Part shown: positions 17,282 to 27,941 of the stretch, in pieces
How the letters are laid out: every line of letters begins with the position of its first letter
Numbering within the stretch: the stretch's first letter is position 1
Assembly: GCF_016772475.1 (NCBI RefSeq)
Contig: NZ_CP068595.1
Location: forward strand, 434,001 to 498,000
Reading direction: 5' to 3'
Origin: Paenibacillus sonchi
GTDB taxonomy: Bacteria > Bacillota > Bacilli > Paenibacillales > Paenibacillaceae
Length of the DNA: 64,000 bases
Translations under genes and position numbers: made by a program
The notes under the pieces: generated by a model
What the model saw: the letters and a program-made list of their open reading frames with translations, nothing else
Database searches by the model: none
What the model was told of the DNA's origin: nothing

Positions 17282-18403
17282 TTACGAGTAATCCCACACA
17301 TACCAGGATTCATTGGGATAAATTACAATTGCCTCTGCTTTATGATCTCCGTCAATATCAGCTAACAAATATGACTTTGAACCGAACCCGTAGCCCGAGA
17401 TCCAGATGTCGTAACTTGTGAATCTCTCACCGTCTGTTATAGATACATACCAACTTCCATGATTAACAATGACCGCATCCGACTTCCCGTCACCATTCAC
17501 ATCCGCTAATATTTGTTCTTCTGATCCAATTCCATGACCGTAAATCCAACGTTTGTACTCAATAAAGCTTTTACCATTGGATAATGAAACGTACCACGAA
17601 CCCTCTTTTTCAAAGAAGACAACAGCATCCGCTCTCTTATCTCCATTCACATCTGTTAGAAATTCCTTTGTGGCTCCTACACCGTGCCCAGAAATCCATT
17701 TGCTGTACGCCTCAAAGCCTTTGCCCGTTGAAAGGGCCACATACCAATTTCCGCTATTTTCTATTACCGCATCCGCTTTTCCATCTCCATTCACGTCCGA
17801 TAGGAATAATGCATTGGCTCCTACGCCATGACCGGAAATCCATAATTTATAGCCTTCAAACCCGCTACCATTGGACAACGCCACATACCAGCTTCCATTA
17901 TTCTCTATGACAGCATCTGCCTTTCCATCGCCATCCGCATCTGCTAGAAATTGATGTCCAGATCCTACGCCATGTCCAGCTATCCATTTTTGGTAACTTG
18001 TAAATTGCTGACCATTGGAGAGTGAAACATACCAACTTCCACTATCTTTAAAAAATAAAACCGCGTCTGACTTTCCATCTCCATTTACATCCGATACGAA
18101 TTGAGAATTTGAGCCAACTCCATTTCCTAATTGCCACTGGTTCAATGTTCTTGAGAGTGTTTTTTTGCTTAAAATGTTACCGTTTAAATCATATTCATAT
18201 TTGGTAACTGAACTTTGATTTTGATAATCCGTTAAACGACCTGTCTGATCGTAAGAATAAAGATATCCATTATTAGCAAATAGTTTATACATTTCTTCTA
18301 CAGTTTGAGCATTTGCTGAGATTGGTGTTGAAGATACAATAAATAATACGATCACAAAAATATGCGTCTTTATTATCAGGTTAAATCCGCATTTATTTTT
18401 CAT
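17282..18403 (-). CDS. Secreted two-YD mini-protein with six FG-GAP/VCBS-like repeats (prefix gene a)
   Basis: 373 aa from ATG 18403 (GGAG upstream). Signal peptide (IFVIVLFIVSSTPISANA), then a YD pair (YLYSYDQTGRLTDY and YEYDLNGNILSK), then six copies of a ~46-residue repeat centred on DVNGDGKSDAV, the Ca-binding FG-GAP/VCBS type. Integrin-like FG-GAP repeats form propellers and often bind ligands. Two YD repeats are far too few to build an Rhs shell. It is the last prefix gene before rhs1, about 330 bp upstream of the rhs1 start. The 329 bases between the two genes show no ORF. Function unknown; a surface-binding accessory is inferred. Confidence 0.75.
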   Translation of the reverse strand: MKNKCGFNLIIKTHIFVIVLFIVSSTPISANAQTVEEMYKLFANNGYLYSYDQTGRLTDYQNQSSVTKYEYDLNGNILSKKTLSRTLNQWQLGNGVGSNSQFVSDVNGDGKSDAVLFFKDSGSWYVSLSNGQQFTSYQKWIAGHGVGSGHQFLADADGDGKADAVIENNGSWYVALSNGSGFEGYKLWISGHGVGANALFLSDVNGDGKADAVIENSGNWYVALSTGKGFEAYSKWISGHGVGATKEFLTDVNGDKRADAVVFFEKEGSWYVSLSNGKSFIEYKRWIYGHGIGSEEQILADVNGDGKSDAVIVNHGSWYVSITDGERFTSYDIWISGYGFGSKSYLLADIDGDHKAEAIVIYPNESWYVWDYS

Positions 18404-18504
18404 TATAATCTTTATCTCCATTTCAAAATTCAGAAGTTCAAGAGGGTTTTCTTATCCGGTACATTCTTACATAAATATCATAAAAATTGCCAAAATACTA
18501 AACA

Positions 18505-18700
18505 CATAGAGCTCTGCGGAATACCCCTTCGTTCGCTTGAGCAGATTTCCGTTTGCATCGTATGTATATTGAATCATGGAGTTATCCGGTAAGATCTCTG
18601 TTTCTGGCTAGGTCCTGCCATATCGACAATGACGTAGCTGGAGGCTTTAATGTCCTCTGCCCAGGTGTTAGAGAAGTAAAATATTTGAGACTTTCATAGT
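18505..18700 (-). pseudogene. Decayed copy of the GBS-Bsp-like prefix gene N-terminus
   Basis: The stretch matches 39395-39590 closely at DNA level (shared CCCTTCGTTCGCTTGAGCAG, a shared stretch around GTATGTATATTGAATCAT and GACAATGAYGTAGCTGGAGG). That is the signal-peptide end and YD pair of the prefix gene at 38.2-39.7 kb. Only this part survives, with deletions and stops. It fills the gap between prefix genes a and b, showing that module 1 once held the same gene type at the same relative place. Confidence 0.75.
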
Positions 18701-18722
18701 AGGATTATTTTTCTCCGTTCAA

Positions 18723-20708
18723 TTATTGAGTTTTCTTAAGCAGGTTCCCATTGTTATCATAGTAGTAGCGAACAATAGTAGAATCTGAATTTCGTACATA
18801 GTCCAACCGCCCATTAGCATCATAATGATACTCTACTGGAGTATAAGATCTTGCGGGCAAATACAACTGGGCTTGTGGAATAACCTCCTTCACCTGAGCA
18901 GCACTTGACCAGGACAATTGAAAGGAAGCACCGCCATCGTTTTCAAAATATTCAATGCGTATGTCATAGTTTTGTCCTGCGATCAGGTTAATAGGGAGAC
19001 TTGTCAATTGACTGGCCTGCGGTACCCATTTATCGATAAGTAATTGGCCGTTTACCCAGAGACGTACGCCATCGTCTGATTCTGCATAGAAAGTGTAGGT
19101 TCCGTTGTATTTCGGCCGTACGGTTCCTGTCCACCTGACTGAAAACGTATCTGCTCCTATGGAGGCATCCGGCGAACCTTCACCCCATCCAAAATTGATG
19201 CTGGCATCCGTGCGTGAGAGTTTAAAGTCTGTTAGGTCCGTCTTGTCATAGTATTCTCCCTTAAGCCCCACACCTTGAAATCCAATAGCTGATGAATACA
19301 GCTGGCTTTGAGGCACGAACTCTTTCACTTGAGTAGGACTTTCCCATAACAGTCCAATTGCTGCACCAACTAAATTTTCAAAATATTCGATTTGGATATC
19401 ATATTGATTGCCTGCAACTAAATTAATCGTCTGACTTTCAAATTGATTAGATTGGTTCAACCAGCGATTCAAAATAAGCTTCCCGTCAATCCATACACGT
19501 GCTCCGTCATCTGCATTGATATAAAATCTATAGGTTTCGCTATACTTTGGCTTAATCTTTCCCGTCCACCGAATAGAAAAAGTATCAGGCTCCATAGAAC
19601 TATCCGGCGAAGCAGTTCCCCAATTAAAATTGACGATGGCGTCCGTTCTAGTCAGTTTTAATCCATTGAGATCCAGATTGTCGTAATACTCCCCTTTAAG
19701 ACCGGTCCCTTGAACTTCCGCTGGAAGATACAATTGACTTTGGGGCACGATTTGCTTGACCTGACTGGCACTCGACCACTGTAATATTGCATTTGCTCCC
19801 CCATCATTTTCAAAGTATTCGAGGCATATATCATAGTTTTGTCCAGCTGTCAGTGTGATTGGCAGACTGGTTAATTCACTGGCCTGCGGCACCCATTTAT
19901 CCAATATCAATCGACCATCGATCCATAGCCTGACACCATCATCTGCAACCATATAAAAAGTATAGGTTTCGCTATATTTAGGTTTGATGGTCCCTGTCCA
20001 TCTTACTGAGAATGTATCTTCTCCTATGGTGGAGTTTGGAGAACCTAAGCCCCAGCTGAAATTAACATTGGCATCCGTGCGTGTTAACTTAAGTCCATTG
20101 AGATCCAGATTGTCATAGTACTCTCCCTTTAGACCCATACCAGGAGATTCAGCGGGAGTATACAGCTGGCTTTGAGGCACAACCTGTTTATTTTGACTGG
20201 TACTCGACCATTGTAAAATGGCTGTCGCTCCCCCGTCATTTTCGAAATATTCTATCCGTATATCATGATTTTTCCCACTGGTTAGCGCAATCGGCAGACT
20301 GGTTAATTCACTGGCCTGCGGCACCCATTTATCCAGTATTAACCGGCCATCCACCCAAAGTCTGACACCATCATCTGCAACCACATAAAACGTATAGGTT
20401 TCGCTATATTTGGGCTTAATGGTGCCTGTCCACCGAACAGAGAATGTGTCTACCCCAATTGCAGAGTTTGGTGAACCTTCACCCCAATTAAAATTGATAT
20501 TCGCATCCGTTCGTGTTAATTTAAGTCCATTGAGATCCAGATTATCATAGTACTCCCCTTTTAACCCATTGCTCTCCGCTGCTGAAGCTATCCATTTATT
20601 AGATGTGGTTAAATAATGCTGATTAAGAATAATATCCATGAAATTGAAAAGCAGGACAAGAGTAACTACCAACCCAGATATCCGTTTTATTAGTCTCAAT
20701 ATACTCAT
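18723..20708 (-). CDS. Secreted two-YD mini-protein with four PA14 domains (prefix gene b)
   Basis: 661 aa, ATG with AAGGGGA upstream. Hydrophobic N-terminus, four PA14-like repeats of about 148 residues (GLKGEYYDNLDLNGLKLTR ... DTFSVRWTGTIKPKYSETYT ... DDGVRLWVDGRLILDKWV), then a C-terminal YD pair (YHYDANGRLDYV, YYYDNNGNLLKKTQ) directly before the stop. PA14 beta-barrels in adhesins and glycosidases usually bind carbohydrate. Here the YD pair is at the C-terminus, opposite to prefix gene a. It belongs to the row of accessory genes upstream of rhs1. Confidence 0.8.
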   Translation of the reverse strand: MSILRLIKRISGLVVTLVLLFNFMDIILNQHYLTTSNKWIASAAESNGLKGEYYDNLDLNGLKLTRTDANINFNWGEGSPNSAIGVDTFSVRWTGTIKPKYSETYTFYVVADDGVRLWVDGRLILDKWVPQASELTSLPIALTSGKNHDIRIEYFENDGGATAILQWSSTSQNKQVVPQSQLYTPAESPGMGLKGEYYDNLDLNGLKLTRTDANVNFSWGLGSPNSTIGEDTFSVRWTGTIKPKYSETYTFYMVADDGVRLWIDGRLILDKWVPQASELTSLPITLTAGQNYDICLEYFENDGGANAILQWSSASQVKQIVPQSQLYLPAEVQGTGLKGEYYDNLDLNGLKLTRTDAIVNFNWGTASPDSSMEPDTFSIRWTGKIKPKYSETYRFYINADDGARVWIDGKLILNRWLNQSNQFESQTINLVAGNQYDIQIEYFENLVGAAIGLLWESPTQVKEFVPQSQLYSSAIGFQGVGLKGEYYDKTDLTDFKLSRTDASINFGWGEGSPDASIGADTFSVRWTGTVRPKYNGTYTFYAESDDGVRLWVNGQLLIDKWVPQASQLTSLPINLIAGQNYDIRIEYFENDGGASFQLSWSSAAQVKEVIPQAQLYLPARSYTPVEYHYDANGRLDYVRNSDSTIVRYYYDNNGNLLKKTQ

Positions 20709-20789
20709 TCCCCTTATAAAGGTAGTAAAACCAACTTTAATTCTAGTATGGAGTCTCCTTGGGTATCGTTAAAACTTGATGATGTCCAT

Positions 20790-21000
20790 TTCATCTAATC
20801 CATTACCGGTCACCGCTTTTCCATTACCAGCATTTAACACCTTATTACTCAGCTTCATTTGAAATAGCCTTGACGAGTCTCCACTTCTGAGCTGTTATAT
20901 TATTCCGGGTTTAACGTACTTCAAAGCAACCATCACTGTGCATTTGTTCTGTTATATGAGTCGATCTGAATTTTTGTGCAATCTTTTTAGGATAAAGCCC
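20790..21000 (-). pseudogene. Decayed ricin-B-type lectin prefix gene remnant
   Basis: Fragments match 41870-42000 and nearby parts of the intact ricin-lectin prefix gene: CGCTTTTCCATTACCAGCAT, GCCTTGACGAGTCTCCACTT and, further on, a match to the 42240-42280 stretch around CTGAATTTTTGTGC. The order is kept but the frame is broken. It lies between prefix genes c and b and marks a lost gene of the same type as the one at 41.5 kb. Confidence 0.7.
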
Positions 21001-21035
21001 TCTTAAATCATAAAATCCCCAATATCCCAAATATC

Positions 21036-23031
21036 TCAATCCACCTTCGTACTTATTAGATTCCCGTTCAGGTCATACGAGTATCTAACAACTTGATTAT
21101 CCGGCATTCTTATTTGCACTAATCTTCCATTCGCATCATACTGATAGGTTGTTAATTGCTGGATAACGATATCATCGATCGAGAGGGCACCACCCCCGTG
21201 GATTCCCCAAAACAAATAGTAATTAGTTTGATCTCCTGTAGTAAACGTTACGGTTTTTGTTCCTTGAGTACCTGTGACATCGTTCCAACTGGTCCAGCCT
21301 TTCACTTCTGTATTATCGATCCCACGAGCGGAAAAATAAAAAAAGCGATTGCTATCTGTTGGCTGCATATCGATGGATCTATAAGCAAAGCTCACAGTGT
21401 AGGTTGTATTGCTCTGAAACTTCACTTTATTAGTATCCGTAGAGGCAAACTCGATCCATTCCTTGGATGTTGGGGAACTCAAATAGGCAGAATAAAATCC
21501 GTTAACTACCTTTGAAGGATCGCTCGAAATGATTCCAACTACAGGTAAAAAGTCAGTCCCACTATACGAACCCCTTTCAAAAGATTCACTTACTTTATGG
21601 ATCGTGATATCATCCAAGGAAAGTGCGCCTCCCTTATGGATGCCCCATATCAAATAGTAATTTTCTTTGCTTCCAGTCGTAAAAGTTATAGTTTTCTTTT
21701 CCTTATTCCCCGTTGAAGCCTTCCAAGTCATCCAGCCCTTATCTTCCAGATTATCGGTGCTTCTAGCCAAAAAGTAGAAAAATCGCTCACTCTCCAAAGC
21801 ATCCATATCTAATGATTTATAGGAAAAGGTCACTGAATACGTTGTATTCCCTTCGAACTTAAACTTACTGGGGTCACTATATGTAAATTCTTTCCACACC
21901 TTACTCAACGGTGATGTAAGATAGGCAGAATACTGTCCCGTAATTACTTTCGCAGGATCATTTGTAATCATACCGGAGCCCGCAGTAAAATTTGTATTCG
22001 TATACGCACCGCTTTCGAAAGATTCATTCGTCTTGGTGATCTCTATATCATCTAACGAAAGTGCTCCACCTTTGTAGATTCCCCAGATCAAATAGTAATT
22101 TTCCTTGTTTCCGTTGTGAATGTTACCGTACGGGTTCCCTTGTTTCCACTGACCTCATTCCAGGTAGTCCATCCCTTATCTTCTGAATCATCAGTACTCC
22201 TTGCCAGAAAATAGAAGCAGCGATTCGCCCCTGCTGGCTCCATATCAATAGCCTTATATGAGAAGGTAACTTTATAAGTAGTGTTTTTTTCAAACTTGAC
22301 TTTATTCTTATCTGTGTATGCGAGTGCCTTCCAGTCCTCTGTCCGCAAGGAGCTGAGATACGCCGAGTATTGTCCGCTCACTGTTTTTGTTGGATCATTT
22401 GTAATCATACCGGAGCCTGCCAAAAAATTAGTGGAAGCGAACGTACCTTTTTCAAAAGATTCGCTACTGGCAGGAGTGGTTTTCACAATCTGAATGTTAT
22501 CAATGGAGAGTGCTCCGCCTCCGTGAATTCCCCAAATCAAATAATAGTTTTCTTTATTTCCGGTTGTAAAAGTCATCGTTCTGATCCCACCATCTCCGCT
22601 CGCATCCGTCCAAGAGGTATATCCATTATCCTCCTTTGTATCTGTACTTCGCGCAAGAAAGTAGAAAAAGCGGTTGGCATCTGCTGGCTCATATCTATGG
22701 ATTTATAAGAGAAAGTCACAGAATAAGTAGTATTCTTTTCGAATTTAACTTTACTTGAATCCGTATAATTAAATTCTTTCCAGACTTCTGATGGAAGGGC
22801 GTTTAAGAACGCAGAGTATTTCCCATTCACTACTTTTTGTGGATCACTGGTAATCGTCCCATTGACCGGAACATAACTAGTGCCAGCATAACTTCCACTT
22901 TCGTATGTTTCTCTAGGTACGATAATATTTTCCGCTCCAAATGCTTTACTCTGACCAATACTTAGCATAAAAATAAAAAAGACAGTCTGTATTAAATAGA
23001 TGAATAACCTGGTTCTTTTCAAAAGATTCAC
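21036..23031 (-). pseudogene. Secreted two-YD mini-protein with four CBM-like repeats, two frameshifts (prefix gene c)
   Basis: Three consecutive frames (23031-22573, 22576-22088, 22091-21036) form one gene of 665 aa if one base is restored near 22695 (after SIDM, GAG read as AG) and one near 22110 (before GNKENYYLIWG). Start GTG 23031 or, better spaced from AAGGAG, TTG 23022. Signal peptide, four repeats of ~160 residues (ESFEKGTFASTNF ... YKVTFSYKAIDMEPA ... YYLIWGIHGGGALSIDD) resembling carbohydrate-binding jelly-roll domains, then a C-terminal YD pair (YQYDANGRLVQI, YSYDLNGNLIST) before the stop. Either recently broken or mis-sequenced. Confidence 0.75.
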
Positions 23032-23204
23032 ACTCCTTAGGGGCTATAGGAAAATTCAATTAGCAGTTACTACGCGGCTGAGATTTGAACTAAAAAAGAA
23101 TCAAGTAAATTAAATGTAACCTGCTATGCTTCACCATTATCTTGTCCCTTTTTATATAGATCGATAAAATTCTCAAACTCGTTGGAGGTCATAACTCCTC
23201 AACA

Positions 23205-23271
23205 ATCATATGACACTCGTCCAATTTTGAAAATGGTGGTAATTTATCGAAAAACCAAGTTTATTGTCGAT
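23205..23271 (-). promoter_or_regulatory. Promoter of prefix gene c with two degenerate Spo0A boxes 20 bp apart
   Basis: On the plus strand TTTATCGAA (23243-23251) and ATTGTCGAT (23263-23271) are variants of the Spo0A box TTTGTCGAA, exactly 20 bp apart. A minus-strand -10 TATGAT lies at 23210-23205, 32 bp from the nearer box, the same geometry as at the two stronger copies (42.7 and 44.6 kb). Confidence 0.5.
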
Positions 23272-23417
23272 TTCATCTTTATATTCGACACATTTTTTTA
23301 TTAATTCACCCAATCACCTATATTGGCTTGTTATTTCTATTGAGTTGTCAACGGTAGGCGTTTGCCAGCCCCTATTCGTGACTTTCACCCTAGAGATGAC
23401 GCCTATGCCGGGGTACT

Positions 23418-23452
23418 AAAAAAGCTCTTGGAATTCAATCCATGAGCTTTTT
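23418..23452 (-). terminator. Terminator of prefix gene d
   Basis: AAAAAGCTC pairs with GAGCTTTTT and TGGA with TCCA around a short loop, with a T run on both strands. It lies 22 bases after the gene d stop on the minus strand. Confidence 0.75.
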
Positions 23453-23473
23453 CGATCTATTACGTTTATGAGA

Positions 23474-24880
23474 TTACTTTTTTCTGCTAATTAAATTCCC
23501 GTTATTGTCATATTCATAGTAGATTTTTATCCCGTCGGGATACGTTACTGTCTTGATCTGCCCCGCAGCATTGTACTCGTACTTCGTTATTAATAGATCT
23601 GTGCTCAAAGAAACAAAAACATATCCTGCTGTAGGCCCTGGTGCCTCTCCTTTCGTTATTATGTCACTCTTCCCATCCCCGTTAACATCTGCCAACCATG
23701 AGCTTGTGGTATTGTTAATAATCTTTCGGCCTGAGTACCACGTCCAGGGTTCAAAACCTGTTCCGTTACTTAATGAAAAATATAACCAACCATCATTAAT
23801 CGCTCCGGCTTGTCCAATGGTGAGCAATTCTGTTTTTCCGTCCCCGTTTACATCTGCAAACCACATAGTACTGTTGTCATCGATCATTCGGGAGCCCGAA
23901 TCCCAGGTCCACCATGGATAGCCGGTCCCATTACTTAAACAAACATATACTTGGCCAGAATTCGCGGCACCAGCTTGTCCTTTAGAAACCAAATCTGATT
24001 TCCCATCTCCATTGATATCGGCAAACCACATACTGCCGTTATCATCAATCATCCGTCTACTTGAATTCCAGGTCCAATACGGGTAACTGCTACCTGTGCT
24101 TAAGGAAACATATACAAAACCTGCATTCGCAGCACCCGCTTGACCTTTGGTAAGTAGATCGGCCTTCTTATCGCCATTTACATCCGCAAACCACATGGTA
24201 CTGTTATCGTCAATCATTCGTTTTCCAGAATCCCAGGACCATGAGGGGTAGCCAGTTCCGTTGCTCAGAGCCACATATACAATGCCTGCATTCCATGCTC
24301 CGGCTTCACCTTTGGAGATCAAATCCGTTTTACCATCTCCATTGACATCGTGAAGCCACAGCTTACTATTGTCTTCAAGTATTCTTGCGCTCGAATTCCA
24401 GGTCCAGCCCGAATATCCTTTTCCGTTACTAAGAGATACATATATAAATCCCGCATTGTATGCTCCAGCCTGTCCTTTAGAAATCAGATCGGCCTTGCCA
24501 TCTCCGTTTACATCGGCAAACCAGATCGTACTGTTATCGTCAATCATCCGTTTTCCAGAATCCCAGGACCATGAAGGATAGCCAGTTCCGTTACTCAATG
24601 CTACATATACAAAACCCGCATTCCATGCCCCTGCCTCACCTTTAGAGATCATATCTGCCTTGCCATCTCCGTTTACATCGGCAAACCACATATTGCTGTT
24701 GTCCTCAAGTATTCTTGCGCTTGAATTCCAAGTCCAAGGCATATAGCCTGCTGCAGCATTTGTGGCACTTGTTTTATCAGCGCCAAGAGTTGAACTCATA
24801 GTAAAAAGTACACCTAGTGCTAAGATTAATCGTCTAATTGTTCCTAGTTTACCTGAATTCGGCCATATCTTAATAATCAC
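23474..24880 (-). CDS. Secreted two-YD mini-protein with seven FG-GAP/VCBS-like repeats (prefix gene d)
   Basis: 468 aa, GTG start with GTGGAGG eight bases upstream. Signal peptide (RLILALGVLFTMSSTLGA), seven ~53-residue repeats of the type WTWNSSARILEDN ... WFADVNGDGKADM ... FVYVALSNGTGY, then a C-terminal YD pair (YEYNAAGQIKTV, YEYDNNGNLISRKK) before the stop. The DVNGDGKAD loops fit Ca binding in a FG-GAP/VCBS propeller. It is the first prefix gene of module 1. The repeat type differs from that of prefix gene a, so these are not simple duplicates. Confidence 0.78.
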   Translation of the reverse strand: MIIKIWPNSGKLGTIRRLILALGVLFTMSSTLGADKTSATNAAAGYMPWTWNSSARILEDNSNMWFADVNGDGKADMISKGEAGAWNAGFVYVALSNGTGYPSWSWDSGKRMIDDNSTIWFADVNGDGKADLISKGQAGAYNAGFIYVSLSNGKGYSGWTWNSSARILEDNSKLWLHDVNGDGKTDLISKGEAGAWNAGIVYVALSNGTGYPSWSWDSGKRMIDDNSTMWFADVNGDKKADLLTKGQAGAANAGFVYVSLSTGSSYPYWTWNSSRRMIDDNGSMWFADINGDGKSDLVSKGQAGAANSGQVYVCLSNGTGYPWWTWDSGSRMIDDNSTMWFADVNGDGKTELLTIGQAGAINDGWLYFSLSNGTGFEPWTWYSGRKIINNTTSSWLADVNGDGKSDIITKGEAPGPTAGYVFVSLSTDLLITKYEYNAAGQIKTVTYPDGIKIYYEYDNNGNLISRKK

Positions 24881-25248
24881 AAAAAAACCTCCACATTCAT
24901 TTGACTGCTATGTATGTATTAAACGTAAGGAAATTACTAGTATAATGTAACAGCCATTCCATTCCAAGCATAGTAAAAACTTGTATCGAAAATACAGAAT
25001 GTACCTGTCTTACACAGCCAGTTTCATTTAACTGTAGTTCGATAACCCATAACTAATCATAAAAATAAGGCTGTCTTTAACGCATACTGCACCTCGGAGA
25101 GTTGAGGGGGAGCATCTACTACAATGCTCCTTAAATTCCACCTTTAATATAATAATACGGGGAAGTCAATCTTTCTAGAGGTTGTGACAAGACAACAAGA
25201 CAGCGATTCTCCAAATTTTTTAGTCTAATACTTTTTTTCTTTCGGCAG

Positions 25249-25345
25249 AATGAACCGATTCAGTCCATTCGACACGGGTGGGCTAACTCGAAAAGGTAAA
25301 AAGAAACCACATGGGAGTTGATATACCATGTGGTCAATAAATGAC
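25249..25345. repeat. Degenerate copy of the inter-cassette element (R4) with terminator
   Basis: Contains GAATGAACCGATTCAGTCCA and ATTCGACACGGGTGGG, shared with the 31.6 kb copy, followed by a hairpin ACCACATGG/CCATGTGGT whose minus-strand exit is TTTCTTTTTACC. As a terminator it ends the immunity gene at 25454. The 24881-25248 stretch shows no ORF of interest. Confidence 0.5.
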
Positions 25346-25453
25346 TAATAGAGCTAAAAATGATGAACTAAAGTTTTTTAACGAACAAAAAGTGATCAAT
25401 CACCATAATCCAAACTAAAACAACAAGCGTCGCCTCATAGCTATTGTAAAATA

Positions 25454-26038
25454 TTAGACCTTTCCAATTTTATCCCAAATATTGGTTGACACCTGCCTAT
25501 AGCCCTTAAGACTATGATTACTTCTTGTCTTGTGAGTTCCAAAAACCCATCTCACCACATTATAACTATTAAGATTCATCTTTTGAAAATCGTCATAGTA
25601 ATCCACAATCACCTCTACACCTAATGCAGAAATAAGTAAACTATCAACCATCTCAGAAGATAATAATATATTCGAGACTTCATCATAAATAGGCTGGGTA
25701 AGTTCATCAAGCATATCACTGTCTAAGTAAACAATGTGCTTTGTGTCTAGGGAAACTCTTATCTCATAGATGTTTTCTATCTTACTTAACATCACTGCAA
25801 ATTTATTGGAATTAACCTCCCCGATTATTGATATAATTCTTCCTTCTTCAAGAAGCCCTAAAATTTCATTAGTATCATTTTCACACGCATGGATTTGCAA
25901 ATCTTCGAATTCCCAATTTTCTACAGACTCAATCTCATTAATAGTTGCGTTAAGCCCTTTTGCTTCCACGACTCCAAGGAGCCAATTTAAATCAATTACG
26001 TTTCTTGTAAATATGATTATATTGAATTTAGCACTCAT
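25454..26038 (-). CDS. Probable immunity protein for the 26.0 kb orphan toxin tip
   Basis: 194 aa, ATG with AAGGTGA upstream. It starts 4 bases after the stop of the orphan tip, so translation is probably coupled. No signal peptide or membrane segment. The family is not recognised; the acidic, soluble character and tight linkage fit an immunity protein. Confidence 0.6.
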   Translation of the reverse strand: MSAKFNIIIFTRNVIDLNWLLGVVEAKGLNATINEIESVENWEFEDLQIHACENDTNEILGLLEEGRIISIIGEVNSNKFAVMLSKIENIYEIRVSLDTKHIVYLDSDMLDELTQPIYDEVSNILLSSEMVDSLLISALGVEVIVDYYDDFQKMNLNSYNVVRWVFGTHKTRSNHSLKGYRQVSTNIWDKIGKV

Positions 26039-26042
26039 TTAT

Positions 26043-26942
26043 TCACCTTCCACCATTCGCTTCATTAATTGCCCTTTTCACTCTTGTGGAATCAGCACCA
26101 GGATAAAGACTGATAAAATCGCCATTTTCTTTGACTCTCAACAAATCGTCTCCTCTAATATAATAAAACTCATTATTATTTGCGTCAAAGACAGCTCTAT
26201 CTGGATTCTCGAATATGCTAATAGCATACTCTTTGTATTGTTGATGTGTCATTCCAGGGTAATCAAGCTTATGCTCTCCATATTTTTTCCCTAACTGCTT
26301 ATTGTCAAAATTAATAGAATTAAAATTGGCAATTTTAGCTGTGTTCTTAAGAACAATCTTTTCTTCAACTTTAACTCCATACTTCTCCATAATTCCTTTA
26401 GCTAGTCCATACTGCCCGTCACTTTCCATTAATAATACTAATGTGCCATCATCTGCATATGTCACAAATGATAGCGTAAGTCGCATGACCATCATCTGGT
26501 CTTTAGAAATACCTTTTCCTGAGTTTGCAAGTTTGTCAAACCCCAATCGATCACTCTTCCGCCAAGCAAGATAATAATCCCATGCCACGCTACCATTTTT
26601 GTTATAAAGAACGCCATTTGAACCTATTGTTCTACTTTCGAATGCTGAGCCTCCGATTTCTTGACTATGACCGCTTGGATCACTATAAATCAACGGATTA
26701 TTACTCACATACGTATACAAATTCAAACTCAGCGGATTATCAATCTGCCCCTCAACCGTATCCTCATTTAAAAACCGCCCCATGCTCGGATCATAATACC
26801 GTGCCCGCAAATAGTAAAGCCCGGTTTCTGGATCAAAGCATTCTCCAGCATACTCGAGGAGTTCAAATCTCATCTTTTTTAGAAGTAATATTCCCCAGTC
26901 CATCAAACACATGATTGTTCTTAACCTAGCCGTTGGTGTCAA
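26043..26942 (-). pseudogene. Orphan Rhs toxin tip (core end plus BECR-like RNase domain)
   Basis: 299 codons. After an out-of-frame first ~25 codons it reads the Rhs core end [17 protein letters not shown] and NNPLIYSDPSG, then a unique tip with KYGEHKLDYPGMTHQQYKEY, RAVFDANNNEFYYIR and NGDFISLYPG. The His ... Tyr ... G-D/N-F pattern resembles BECR-fold RNase tips (Barnase/EndoU/colicin E5-D/RelE group). There is no signal peptide. Broken YD core sequence (YNGHGDMMHI, GLGNITSK) continues upstream to about 26990. It is a displaced tip that could be recovered by recombination into a full rhs gene. Confidence 0.7.
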
Positions 26943-26989
26943 TAATATGCATCATATCACCGTGACCATTATACAGATAATAATATGCT

Positions 26990-27210
26990 CACGGCGCGCC
27001 TGGTTTGTAAACAAGTTCTGTACCCACGCCTTGATCTACAGCGCACAGAACAAGCATCGGATTGAAAATGACCATATGGTGAAGCGCGTGATTCAGGGAG
27101 AATTGTCATGATTCCCCGCATTACTACGCTGCTGCGGTGAGTATGGCCGTCAACCGCAGGACAACTTACGCCATCTGCCTCTATATGGGTTATCAGTAAC
27201 ACATAAGTAA
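26990..27210. other. Unassigned segment with sequence unlike its neighbours
   Basis: A GC-richer patch directly abutting broken Rhs core. A plus-strand frame reads AWFVNKFCTHALIYSAQNKH and stops at 27111, with no RBS. It looks like a fragment of an inserted gene, perhaps from a mobile element. I cannot name it. Confidence 0.3.
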
Positions 27211-27281
27211 GAATTGGATATTATTATAGTTAAAAAAAGTGCCCCACATATAACTATATATAGGGCACTGCACTTCTTTTA

Positions 27282-27557
27282 TTAGTTCTGATATGGATAA
27301 GGCACAGGCATTAATGTTGGATCACCTTCTCTTTTCCACCACCGGGCTTCCTTACCAAAATATATGGTATTTGCCCAGTAGTTAAATGTCTCATGGTAAC
27401 TTATGTCGTAATCTTCTTTAAAAGGGCTTTTCCAGAAATCATTCACTCTCCCCCATGCCTCTTCCTCACTTATATTAAACAGTTTAATCATCTCAATCAT
27501 AATTCCTTCACAAAATTCCCGCGCTTCTTCTGTTGTTGCATACCTAAATTTTTTCAT
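27282..27557 (-). CDS. Small probable immunity protein
   Basis: 91 aa, ATG with AAAGGAG eight bases upstream. Soluble, rich in aromatic and acidic residues (EEEAWGRVNDFWKSPFKEDY). It follows the remains of a toxin tip at 27.6-27.9 kb and so is probably its surviving immunity gene; retained immunity without toxin is common in such loci. No family name assigned. Confidence 0.5.
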   Translation of the reverse strand: MKKFRYATTEEAREFCEGIMIEMIKLFNISEEEAWGRVNDFWKSPFKEDYDISYHETFNYWANTIYFGKEARWWKREGDPTLMPVPYPYQN

Positions 27558-27589
27558 TTGACATCTCCTTTAATTCATCTATCATTATT

Positions 27590-27910
27590 CGAATCCAGCA
27601 AAACCTTTAAACAACCATACAGCCATTTTTACAGAACGAATCGCAATTTGGTTTCCTTTTGGAGTTAATGCTTTACCTTTACCAAGATCATTTGGATTTG
27701 CTAAAAATGGACCAGTAACATAATCAATTATCAATTAACTTTCTTTTGTCGCCCAAGGGTCACATAACGTTCCCAATTTCCACTAGCAGATTTGAAAACT
27801 AGACCTTTGAATTGCGCAGATTCACTAGCATCAACAGTAAATTCCATGGCCAATCCAGCATCTCCATACATTTTTTCTCCCAAAATCTCAATACAAAAAA
27901 GATAAAATCA
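27590..27910 (-). pseudogene. Decayed orphan toxin tip
   Basis: Minus-strand pieces in different frames read GLAMEFTVDASESAQFKGL, ASGNWERYVTLGRQKKVN then stop, and further down TGPFLANPNDLGKGKALTPK, KMAVWLFKGFAGFE then stop. The second piece ends just before the small immunity gene. Together they look like one tip broken by several changes. The family is not identified. Confidence 0.45.
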
Positions 27911-27941
27911 TCCATCAATTCCAAAAAGACCACACTACTAC

